A DNA stretch of 64,000 bases from Myripristis murdjan (Eukaryota; Chordata; Actinopteri; Holocentriformes; Holocentridae): NCBI RefSeq assembly GCF_902150065.1, contig NC_043992.1, positions 38,494,230 to 38,558,229 of the forward strand, in the 5' to 3' direction. The notes beneath the pieces are model-generated. The model ran no database searches and was not told the origin of the DNA. It was given only the letters and a program-made list of their open reading frames with translations. Positions 1-8,705 of the stretch are shown in pieces. The position numbers and the translations under genes are program-made. The stretch's first letter is position 1. Every line of letters begins with the position of its first letter.

Positions 1-535
1 GGATGCTCTAAAACAAGAAGAAGTTATGAACATTCCTTTAAGTAAATCTGAGGCAAAGGCAATAATTAAAAGAAACATCTTCAAAGAATGGCAAAACATA
101 TGGGACACAGGAAAAACAGGAAGACATCTCTATTCAGTTCAGCAGCAGGTGGGAACAGGGAGAATAACCAAAAGGAGCACCAAAGAAGAAAACATCTTAA
201 CAAGACTGAGGGTAGGACATACCAGACTGAACAAAACAATGAAGCTGATAAAGAAGCATCCTACAGGATTATGTGACTACTGCCAAGAAGAAGAGTCAGT
301 GAAACATGTTATTATCCACTGTCAAAAATACAATCATGAACGAGAGATATTAAAAAGGAAGATGAGGAGACTTGGTATGGAGCAGCTTAATCTTAAAAAT
401 GCAGTGGAGGGATCAAGATGTTTTTTCCAGTTTTTAGCAGACACAGGGCTGATCAATAGAATTTAGGATATGGAATAAGCTGTATTTATTTATTTATTTA
501 TCTATTTCCATCTATTTATTTTTTGGTAAATGGGT
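1..535 (+). mobile_element. LINE copy (family B), 3' part, entering from the left edge
   Basis: An open frame at 26-466 (146 residues) is the C-terminal end of a non-LTR retrotransposon ORF2, downstream of the RNase H domain. It shows the LTRLRVGHT motif and a CDYC...HVIIHC zinc-knuckle-like motif typical of RNase-H-bearing LINEs (I/R1-type, Nimb-like in fish). A near-identical copy lies on the minus strand at 60.92-61.72 kb, so the family was recently active. The 3' UTR runs to 535 and is interrupted there by another element. It resumes near 1014 with the family's (GAA)n tail. The 5' part lies outside the window. Confidence 0.85.
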
Positions 536-1013
536 TGTTGTTTTTTTTTTTTTTTTGCACATTGCTTTTTGCACACTGGGTTGTACTCAGATCTTATTCT
601 GTTGTACTTAGGTCTTATTCTTTATTTTTTTTTATTGATTTATTTAATCTGTACTCTGTGGATACTGCACTAGACTACTACAGCACTAGACAAGCCGTGA
701 GAGGCAATTTCACCTTGCCTAAACCCAAAACTGATGCCTTCAAGAAAACAGTGATGTACAGGGCAATCACATACTGGAACAGACTTCCACAATATTTAAT
801 TTTAATGTCTAACAGATTTAGTTTCAAGAAAATACTTAAAAGAGCTATAATACAGAAAGAAGTTGTTCTAGATTGACACTATTTGTGAGTAATGTGAGTA
901 ATGGATGTTTATTGTATTATGCTCATTCGATTTCAACTTAGTGTACTAAGTAAAATTATCTTTACTATATGGACATATGTTCTATTTTTGTTTACTTCTG
1001 TAGGTATTTTATG
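536..1013 (+). mobile_element. Retroposon inserted in the LINE B 3' UTR
   Basis: A block of about 478 bp interrupts the LINE B 3' UTR. It is flanked by TGGGT (531-535 and 1014-1018), which occurs only once in the uninterrupted copy at 61.0 kb, so this is probably a 5-bp target duplication. Bases 660-870 encode a peptide with NFTLPKPKTDAF and YWNRLP, resembling the C-terminal tail of a fish LINE reverse-transcriptase protein. Bases 555-660 match 58.65-58.79 kb, part of a dispersed family also found elsewhere in the window. The superfamily is not resolved. Confidence 0.6.
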
Positions 1014-1119
1014 TGGGTAGATGACTCTGGTCCACACTCCATTATAGTAGGGGGCGATAATGCACCTTAGCGCTAGGTGCCACCCGCCGGTAAAACAAAA
1101 GAAGAAGAAGAAGAAGAAG
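1014..1119 (+). mobile_element. LINE B 3' tail with (GAA)n end
   Basis: This is the 3' end of the LINE that starts at the left edge. It contains the TAGTAGGGGGCGATAATGC core, then CCGCCGGTAAAACAAAAG, then seven GAA units. The copy at 60.92-61.0 kb has the same end in the opposite orientation. The GTAG-GGGGC core resembles CTCF-like sequence in related tails at 3.29, 60.07 and 63.19 kb. Confidence 0.75.
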
Positions 1120-2588
1120 CGTTTACCCTTTGGCCCTGTGGTATTTAGGCCACCTGTCCCACCGTGGCTCCTACCAGAGCCAGACGTAGACCTCTTGATT
1201 TTAGATAAAATAAAGAGTAAGAATGCAGGCAACCCAGTGGCTCTAACAAGCAGACATCTGAAGGAAAAATGGGCAGGGTATATGCAGATCTACACTGATG
1301 GCTCCAGAAATCAGATCCACGGAAGGGCAGCAATAGGAGTGAGCATTCCACATTTACAATTACAATATGGAAAGCGGGTATCAGATTGGGTTTCAGTTTT
1401 CACTACAGAGCTTGTGGCAATATTATGGGCACTTGGGTGGGTGGAGGAAATCAGACCAGAGCATGCAGTTATATGTTCAGACTCAGCAGCAGCACTAATG
1501 GCAATGAAGGGGGAAAGTGGGGCCAGGCCTGACTTAATAACTGAAATAAAGATTATTCTTAACAAAATAGAAAAATTGGGTTGCACAGTTGGGTTTGTCT
1601 GGGTACCAGCCCATGTTGGAGTTCAGGGTAATGAGGAGGCCGACGAGGCAGCAAGAAGAGCACTCAGCAGAAAGAAAGTAGCAATACAAGTACAATATGG
1701 AAGAACTGAGTATAAGAGCTTAATCCAACAAGAAATAGCAAGAACTTGGCAGAAAGAGTGGGAACAGGAGAGCAAAGGCAGATTTTATTTTGCAATACAC
1801 TGCAAAAACTCAAAATCTTACCAAGATTATTTGTCTTATTTCAAGTCAAAAATGTCTTATTTCTAGTCAAAATATCTCATTACACTTAAAATAAGACATG
1901 ATCACCTCAGAAGTAACTTGTTTTTAGACAATTGTCTCTTGTTTCAAGTGAAAATTTGCTTGAAACAAGTGAAAATTTGCTTGTTTCATTGGCAAAATTT
2001 GTTTCGTGTTTCTAGCTAATTTTCACTTATTTCAAGTGAATTTTCACTTTTTCCACTGGCAAATTTTGGCAATGAAACAAGCAAATTTTCACTTGTTTCA
2101 AGTGAATTTTCACTTGAAACAAGTGAAAATTGTCTAAAAACAATTTACTTCTGAGGTGATCATGTCTTATTTTAAGTGTAATGAGATATTTTGACTAGAA
2201 ATAAGACATTTTGACTTGAAATAAGACAAATAATCTTGGTAAGATTTTGCGTTTTTGCAGTGTACAACCAAATATCAAAATTACACAGAGTTTAAAAATG
2301 GGGAGGAGGGACACTGTGGTGATCACAAGATTGAGGCTGGGGCATTGTGCACTAAATCATGGGCTGGCAATGGTCGGTAAACATCCCGATGGAAAATGCT
2401 CCTGTGGAGAGGAAGAGAGTGTAAATCATGTTCTTACAGTATGCACCAAATATAACAAGGAGAGAATTATCATGCAAGCAGACCTGACCGCATCTGGAAT
2501 CACGGACACTTCAACTGCGTCACCTCTCAGCTGGGATCATCACGAAACGGCTAAAGCTGTTTTAACATTTCTTCACACAAAAGTACCT
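1120..2588 (+). mobile_element. LINE family A, RNase H to C-terminus, split by a MITE
   Basis: The frame at 1120-1797 encodes an RNase H domain: IYTDGSR with the first acidic residue, ICSDSAAAL with the active-site aspartate, and FVWVPAHVGVQGNEEADEAA with the histidine and last aspartate region. The frame resumes at 2265 with the C-terminal RLRLGH motif and a CSCGEEESVNHVLTVC knuckle. Between them a palindromic MITE (1798-2262) interrupts the codon for Q. The protein is related to but distinct from family B, and closer to the copy at 60.15-60.90 kb. It probably belongs to the I/Nimb-like group. The 5' end is lost at the family B tail, and the 3' end is lost near 2588 where an L1-like fragment begins. 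Confidence 0.85.
1798..2262. mobile_element. Palindromic MITE, copy 1
   Basis: A 465-bp foldback element. It starts CACTGCAAAAACTC and ends with the reverse complement (TTTTTGCAGTG), flanked by TA on both sides (1796-1797, 2263-2264). Most of its length is one long inverted repeat. The central part is built from short motifs such as ACTTGTTTCAAGTGA and its complement. It encodes no protein. Two sister copies lie at 5926-6359 and 10168-10672. The TA target suggests Tc1/mariner-type mobilisation, but no autonomous partner is recognisable here. Confidence 0.85.
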
Positions 2589-3235
2589 CTTCAAAATAAT
2601 CTTGGCTGCAAGCAAGAAAGCAATAACAAAAAAATGGTCACAAGCAGATTCACCCACACTACAAGAATTTTTTGAAATTGTTAAGGACATTTTTGTTATG
2701 GAAAAGCTGTCATTTCTTTAAAGCTGCAAAAAAAGCAGATTCCAGGCATATTGGGCTAAATGGGTAGACTTCTCAAATACTATAGAACCAGGGTATTTTA
2801 TTTTGTAATCTCCTCCTCTGTTTCAGCCATTGTTTACACCAACTTTACTGGCCATGAAAGTAAACTAATGAATGATCCTAAGATATTTAGTCCAGCCCAC
2901 CCTCCGCCACCACCACCTGTGCTGTGTCTTGTATAATTTTTTATTTATTTATTTATTTATTTATTTTTGTTGTGTTGTTTTGTTTGAGTTGTCTGTTTTT
3001 TTTTTCTCTTTTCTTTTTTTTTTAATTTCTGCTATATTGTTTGTTTGATTGTGAAAGTTATTCTTCTGTTTTGAACATATTGTCACATACAGATTGCTGT
3101 GATATATATGTGTATATATACAAGAAAAACGAGAGTCATGCCATGGAAAATTGACATGGTAAGTCAGAATGGCAAATGAAATGTAAAAAGCTCTCAATAA
3201 AATTATTAATTTCAAAAAAAATAAAATTTCTTCAC
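2589..3235 (+). mobile_element. L1-like LINE 3' fragment
   Basis: The frame after 2589 reads as the C-terminal end of an L1-like ORF2, with a KKWSQADSPTLQEFFEIV stretch followed by FVMEKLSF, the usual late L1 signature in fish. A T-rich 3' UTR follows with (TTTA)n at 2939-2966. It ends with CAATAAAATT and an A-rich tail near 3225. The match is short and made by eye, so the family level is uncertain. Confidence 0.55.
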
Positions 3236-3279
3236 ATGACTGGAATGTATAAAAGAATTTGAGACGCTGTTTAACCAGC

Positions 3280-3362
3280 ATTAACGGCCAGTAGAGGGCA
3301 GCAATACGCCTTTGACGCGTCTAGTCTGCCGGAAACCAAAAGAAGAAAAAGGAGAAGAAGAC
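3280..3362 (+). mobile_element. LINE 3' tail with GAA-rich end at the nup88 promoter
   Basis: An isolated tail resembling the ends of the RNase-H LINEs: CCAGTAGAGGGCAGCAATACGCC, then a CTGCCGGAAACCAAAAG segment, then a GAA-rich run. It ends about 40 bp before the nup88 start codon, so it forms part of the promoter or 5' UTR. A TATAAAAG string lies upstream at 3248-3255; whether it acts as a TATA box is unknown. Confidence 0.6.
3288..3302 (+). promoter_or_regulatory. Candidate CTCF site in LINE tail upstream of nup88
   Basis: CCAGTAGAGGGCAGC matches the published vertebrate CTCF core consensus CCASYAGRKGGCRSY at all 15 positions. It lies 99 bp before the nup88 start codon, inside the LINE-derived tail. 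Binding is inferred from the motif only. Confidence 0.4.
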
Positions 3363-3400
3363 GCGTTTCCGTGTGCTGCCGTCTGAAACGGCGGGTGAAA

Positions 3401-5545
3401 ATGGCGGCGTCTGCTGATGAACGTTGGCCCAAGGAATTACCAAACCACCACATTTTCACCAAACTACGGGAGCAGCTGGAGTCCGAGGCCGGCGCGGCGG
3501 ATGGCAAGACAGCGAAAAATCTGATTTTTTGTTTGAACGCGGACTTTTTCGTGTGGGACGACGCCGACCGCGTGTTTTACACCACCAACCTGCGGCAGGT
3601 GAGCCCGGAGCGGAGCCACCAGACCCTGCTGTGCACCAACCCGCCGCGCGCACAGGTGAGCCAGGTGCTGCTCAGCCCCGCGGAGAACCACGTGGCTCTG
3701 CTGGGCACGCGGGGCGCCACGGTGCTGGAGCTGCCGCAGCGCTGGGGCAAGAGGTCCGAGTTCGAGGGGGGGCGCAGCCGGATCAACTGTAAGACCATCC
3801 CGGTGGCCGAGCGCTTCTTCAGCAGCTCGCCCTCCGTCAGCCTGCGGCAGGCGGCCTGGTACCCCAGCGAGACCGAGGAGCCGCACCTGGTCCTGCTCAC
3901 CTCCGACAACACCATCCGGTTCTATGACCTGAAGTCTCCGCAGACCCCGGTCAGAGTGCTGTCGGTGTCCCAGGCCGAGGAGGACAGCAGCGTCCGGCCC
4001 CCGGTGCGCTCCTACGCCGCCTCGCTCGGGGAGATCGCCGTGGCGTTCGACTTCGGGCCGGTGTCATCCATCCCCCGGCCGCTGGCAGCCCGCTCCTCCA
4101 AGGAGCAGCTGCTCTACCCTCTGTACATCCTCTACGAGAACGGGGAGACCTACCTGAGCTACACCAGCCTGGCAGGCACTTTGACTCTCAGCAGACTGGT
4201 CGGACCCCTCCCCATGTACCCCGCAGCGGAGGACAACTATGGCTATGATGCTTGTGCTATCCTCTGCCTGCCCTGTGTGCCCAACATCCTGGTCATCGCC
4301 ACAGAAACGGGCATGCTGTATCACTGTGTGGTTCTGGAGTCAGACGAAGAGGAGGAGGCCGGGCCGGAGGAGAAGTGGATCCAGGGCTCGGAGCCGGTGC
4401 CGTCACTCTATGTGTTTGAGTGTGTGGAGCTGGAGCTCACCCTCAAAGTGGCCACGGGAGAGGACGAGGAGCCCCAGGAGCTGGATTTCACCTGCCCAAT
4501 CAGACTGCACAGAGACCCCCTGTGCCAGCACAGGTACCATTGCATCCATGAAGCAGGGATACACAGCGTGGGGCTAACCTGGTTCAACAAGCTGCACAAC
4601 TTCCTCCAGTCTGACGAGGAGGATAAAGACTGTCTGCAGGAGCTGGCGGCTGAGAACCGCTGCATTGTGGAGCACATTCTGTGTACTAGACCGCTCCTCA
4701 ACAGTCAGCCGGCTCCGGTACGTGGCTTCCTGATTGTTTCGGACCTTTCTCTGGGCACCACCATGATCTGCATCACGAGCACCTTCGAGTGCATCCTCTT
4801 GCCGCTGCTGAGCTCCATCCGGCCCCCCTCCCCTCCCCTGCTCTGTTCCCGTCCCGGTGCGAGCTCCGTCAGCTCGCCGCTGCGTGCGCTGGCCGACGAC
4901 TCCTTTGAGCAGCACATCCGAAACATCCTGGCACGCAGCTCCACCAATCCCCTCGTGCTCAGAGCGGGCAACAAAGACGCATCAATACCGCTTCCAGAGT
5001 GCCTGCAGCTCCTCAGCAGAGCCACGCAGGTCTTCAGAGAGGAATATATCCTCAAACAGGACATGGCCCATGAGGAGATGCAGAGACGGGTGAAACTGCT
5101 GGTGGGCCAGAAGAACAAGCAGCTGGAGGAGTTGGCTCTGTGCAGGGAGGAGAGGAAGAGTCTGAGGGAGGCAGCGGAGAGGCTGGCGGATAAGTATGAA
5201 GACGCCAAGTACCGCCAGGAAGCCATCATGAACAGGGTGAAAAAAGTGCTGGGCAGCCTGCGGAGCCAGCTGCCTGTGCTCACAGACAGCGAGAAGGACA
5301 TGAAGAAGGAGCTGCAGACCATCAATGACCAGCTGAGACACCTGGACAACGGTATCAGACAGGTGAATATGAAGATGGAGTACCAGAAGAAACAGGTGGA
5401 CAAGAGCGGGCCCCCGGCCAGGGCAACAGTCTCACTCAACGCCCACCAGAAGAAGTGTGTTCAGGGTGTCCTGAAAGAGCACGGAGATGAAATCGCTGAC
5501 ATGATGAAACAGATCAAGGACATAAAGAACCACATCAGCTTCTAA
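3401..5545 (+). CDS. nup88: Nucleoporin Nup88, single exon
   Basis: A complete 714-residue Nup88 (human 741). The protein is a nuclear pore component on the cytoplasmic face. It binds Nup214 and Nup62 and anchors export factors such as CRM1. The N-terminal two thirds match the beta-propeller region, with [58 protein letters not shown] and [13 protein letters not shown]. Residues about 547-714 form the C-terminal coiled coil ([10 protein letters not shown] through [10 protein letters not shown]). The ATG at 3401 is chosen because it has a good context (GAAAATGG) and gives MAASADERW; the frame is open upstream but has no earlier ATG. The whole gene is one open frame with no introns, unlike the multi-exon human gene. 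Codons are GC-rich, unlike the flanks. Confidence 0.97.
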   Translation: MAASADERWPKELPNHHIFTKLREQLESEAGAADGKTAKNLIFCLNADFFVWDDADRVFYTTNLRQVSPERSHQTLLCTNPPRAQVSQVLLSPAENHVALLGTRGATVLELPQRWGKRSEFEGGRSRINCKTIPVAERFFSSSPSVSLRQAAWYPSETEEPHLVLLTSDNTIRFYDLKSPQTPVRVLSVSQAEEDSSVRPPVRSYAASLGEIAVAFDFGPVSSIPRPLAARSSKEQLLYPLYILYENGETYLSYTSLAGTLTLSRLVGPLPMYPAAEDNYGYDACAILCLPCVPNILVIATETGMLYHCVVLESDEEEEAGPEEKWIQGSEPVPSLYVFECVELELTLKVATGEDEEPQELDFTCPIRLHRDPLCQHRYHCIHEAGIHSVGLTWFNKLHNFLQSDEEDKDCLQELAAENRCIVEHILCTRPLLNSQPAPVRGFLIVSDLSLGTTMICITSTFECILLPLLSSIRPPSPPLLCSRPGASSVSSPLRALADDSFEQHIRNILARSSTNPLVLRAGNKDASIPLPECLQLLSRATQVFREEYILKQDMAHEEMQRRVKLLVGQKNKQLEELALCREERKSLREAAERLADKYEDAKYRQEAIMNRVKKVLGSLRSQLPVLTDSEKDMKKELQTINDQLRHLDNGIRQVNMKMEYQKKQVDKSGPPARATVSLNAHQKKCVQGVLKEHGDEIADMMKQIKDIKNHISF

Positions 5546-5801
5546 TGCACTGCACGGACATTACCGAAGGCCTCGGCCTCTCAAAAACTGGGGACAGAAC
5601 TCTGAGCAGCTCTTTTGGATGTGATCAGTGATTAAATATGCCCTCATCTGACAGTGAACTCAGATTAATTTTTTGGGAAGTCAGTTCTGTAGTCAGAAAA
5701 AAAAGAATGTGGAATGTGTGGTTCACATGATTTATTTTTCATACACATGGATACATCTCTTGTTGATACTAAATATGTCGTGTTTATGTCTGAGGGATAA
5801 A

Positions 5802-5807
5802 ATAAAC
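5802..5807 (+). promoter_or_regulatory. nup88 poly(A) signal
   Basis: AATAAA lies 257 bp after the nup88 stop codon. It is followed by GTTTGTGC, a GT-rich stretch suited to a downstream element. The mRNA probably ends near 5825. Confidence 0.6.
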
Positions 5808-5925
5808 TTCCACACAGTTTGTGCATGATATTGGTCGAATGCTTTTTACATGCTTTTCTCTGAATGTATAAAGTTTTGCATTTCATTTCTTAATGATGAA
5901 AGGACAGAATATTCTGTGTGTAATA

Positions 5926-6359
5926 CACTGCAAAAAGTCAAAATCTTACCAAGATTATTTGTCTTATTTCAAGTAAAAATGTCTTATTTCTAGTCAAAAT
6001 ATCTCATTACACTTAAAATAAGACATGATCACCTCAGAAGTAACTTGTTTTTAGACAATTTTCACTTGTTTCAAGTGAAAATTAGCTTGAAACAAGAAAC
6101 AAATTTTGCCAATGGAACAAGCAAATTTTTACTTGTTCACTTGTGTCACAAGTAAAAATTTGCTTGTTCCATTGGCAGAATTTGTTTCTTGTTTCAAGCA
6201 AATTTTCACTTGAAACAAGAGACAATTGTCTAAAAACAAGTTATTTCTGAGGTGATCATGTCTTATTTTAAGTGTAATGAGATATTTTGAGAAGTAATAA
6301 GACATTTTTGACTTGAAATAAGACAAATAATCTTGGTAAGATTTTGACTTTTTGCAGTG
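5926..6359. mobile_element. Palindromic MITE, copy 2
   Basis: A 434-bp sister of the element at 1798-2262, with CACTGCAAAAAG and CTTTTTGCAGTG termini and TA flanks on each side. The same foldback arms are seen (AAGATTATTTGTCTTATTTC and its complement). It lies about 100 bp beyond the nup88 poly(A) site. Confidence 0.85.
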
Positions 6360-6361
6360 TA

Positions 6362-7392
6362 GGCAGTTAACATGGGAACTATTTCACACTCCCAGCTACA
6401 CTTACTAGGCTATTACACTGTGGTTGCATATTTCTTTGAAAATAAAATGAGCTTTACATTTCTGTTGAACTAGTGATGTCTTATTTTTTGTTGACATAAT
6501 AGCAAACTGCTGCTAAGGTCTTTACTTCTTACAGTCTGTGCCTCCAGCCTGCTCTTGTTTTATTGCTGAAGTGCCAGAACTCTTATATCCACCAGGGGTC
6601 GCCACTCTCCACACTTGTCCTCAGTTTTCCTTCCACTCCAGGGGCTGTGGCGAGGAATTCCCCATGTAAACACCGTGTGACGTATATGGAGACCCCGGTT
6701 TTGTTGAGTAAGATTCATTGTATGGGGATGTCTGGTTGCATGTCGCTGTCCTGTGTGAGCTTTGCCCCGTTTCCGTGGCGATGCCGTGTGTGACTTCAGC
6801 CGAGCGCTCGCTTTGCTTTTCAGCATCTCATGGAACTGACTCAGAATGGAACTGGTTTAGTGGGGCCTAATTGTGTAATAAGGTTTCAAATTGCTGTGGG
6901 TTATCTTTGCTGTACATTTGGTTTATCCCACTTTCTAAAATGGGATAGCCAGCACTGATTTGCAAATGTAAAAAAAAAAAAAAAAAAAATGTCAGCCCTG
7001 CTCGTCTCAGTGAAATCTTGTCAGCTTACCTGGCAGTTTTCAGTCACTGCCTGTCCCTCTTTCTAAGACTCACATACTTGGGAGGGAGGGTGTGGTTTAC
7101 TGTGGGTCTAGTTCAGGATCACTCCAAATAGGGGGGTGTTTTTAATGTCTTTCATAAAGGTACAGTGTCTGGATGCCGCGCATGAGCCTAAGGAAACTTA
7201 GCAGACCCTGGCAAAGGAGATATTAATAACTCCCGGGCCAGCCCACCACATTCTTCACATGTGAGTCACACTGTAAACCAGAGAGCAAGCGAGGAAAGGG
7301 CTGTTTCTCATTTGTGTTTCTTTCCATGGAGGAGTGGAGCAGGGAGGCAGGGATACCACCCCGTCTTTCGTAAACCCTGAAAGCCTCCCTTC

Positions 7393-7427
<35 letters not shown>

Positions 7428-7879
7428 CCAGCACATAGTTTACACAGGATAAAGTGTAAAAGCAAAAGATATACTGGCCGGGGAAGCTGGTGAGAGTGTT
7501 CACATAGCTGTAAAAGGGGGTAAGGAAGTGTGTAACTATGTACGACTGTGATGTGAGAAAAAAAAAAAAAAAAAAAAAGGCGGTGGATGGAGCAAGTGAG
7601 ACGGGAGAGCCATGGAAAATGGTGGTATGGGGTTTTGGCAGGGTAGCGTGTGAGTCACTGTTTATCTGATCTGTCACCGAGAGACCAAGTGAGCATTACA
7701 AAAAACAAAAAGTCTGCTCCAGGAAAACCAAAATAAATCCACTCGACAAATCCTCACTATTGAAAGCATTGAGAAGCCCACGCTTGAATATAAACACTTT
7801 TACTAACCCGATCCTAAAGAATCTCTCACAGTTTTTTCACACTAAATCACTAAGTAAACATAAGAGTATGAAGCGGAGC
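6362..7879. other. Intergenic stretch without recognised genes
   Basis: This gap between nup88 and the ehd2 3' end holds A-runs at 6971-6989 and 7558-7578 and a CA microsatellite at 7396-7425. No open frame matches a known family, and no RNA gene was recognised. Confidence 0.6.
7396..7425. repeat. (CA)n microsatellite
   Basis: About 15 uninterrupted CA units between nup88 and ehd2. Confidence 0.95.
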
Positions 7880-7897
7880 AACACACAGTGAGTACAT

Positions 7898-7903
7898 TTT
7901 ATT
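7898..7903 (-). promoter_or_regulatory. Candidate ehd2 poly(A) signal
   Basis: AATAAA on the minus strand, about 800 bp after the ehd2 stop codon. It is followed on that strand by CACTGTGTGTTG, which fits a GT-rich downstream element. ATTAAA variants also occur nearer the stop, so a shorter 3' UTR is possible. Confidence 0.45.
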
Positions 7904-8705
7904 TTGTTATAATAGTTAACATGAGGACAGTTGGTGGAGCTGTGTACAGTAGTCAGTAAGATATCAATAAATCAGTCTTGTTGAAAATTTCATCATCGCA
8001 TGTGACATTCATTTATACAACAGAGAGGTCTTGTTCTTCCACATACAAAACAAACAGCAATAATTACAAAATATAAAGTGGATGCACAAAACGGACAATT
8101 GTGTAGCATCTGAAGCATTAAACGTGAAAAATGCACGAAGGTTATTGGATTTGCATCGGCAGCCGAAAATGCATCATTTGAGCCAAATATAAGTTTCACG
8201 ATCGCGCTCACTACAGTACGTTTAAACACACTGAAGACGATCAAATGGCAAAATCCTCATCCTGTTTCACCCAAATGCAACACGGTGCCACTCTCGTCTA
8301 GTCGCTGCAGGAATGTTAATTTGAAAAGTTTTAATAGAGAAAGGTTTCGTTTTGTATTCTCTTAATACAAGTGGTGAATACTGCTCAGCAAACAATAAAG
8401 TAGATATTTTTTTTTGAAAAAGCGTGTCATAAGCAAACATAACGGAGCCAAAAAGGAAGAGCGAACCAGACCTGGGTGACGTTTTAGTACAAATCTTTTA
8501 ATATTGAACACTTAATTTTGCCTCATCAGCTTGCTTAGGCTGCCTCACACTTCACTTCACTTCACACTTCCTAGAAAGGGCGCTGAATACATCTTGCACA
8601 GAAAACAAACAAACAAACAAACAAACAAACAAACAAAAAAAAACAAACAGAAACAGTAGCATTAGTGTGATAGCCTTTAGAGGAGAGTCACTCTGAGCCG
8701 CGGGT

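Noticed and set aside
3248-3255. TATAAAAG as the nup88 TATA box
   Set aside because: It lies in or next to L1-like tail sequence about 150 bp before the ATG; no evidence favours it over a TATA-less start, so it is only mentioned in passing.
3371-3400. Upstream extension of nup88 by ten residues
   Set aside because: It has no ATG, only a GTG, and the ATG at 3401 has a good context and fits Nup88 N-termini.
4705-5439. 244-residue open frame antisense to nup88
   Set aside because: It is a GC-rich shadow of the real coding sequence and has no family motifs.
7255-7677. 140-residue minus-strand frame over the CA repeat
   Set aside because: It is built on the CA microsatellite and a poly-A run, with no family match.
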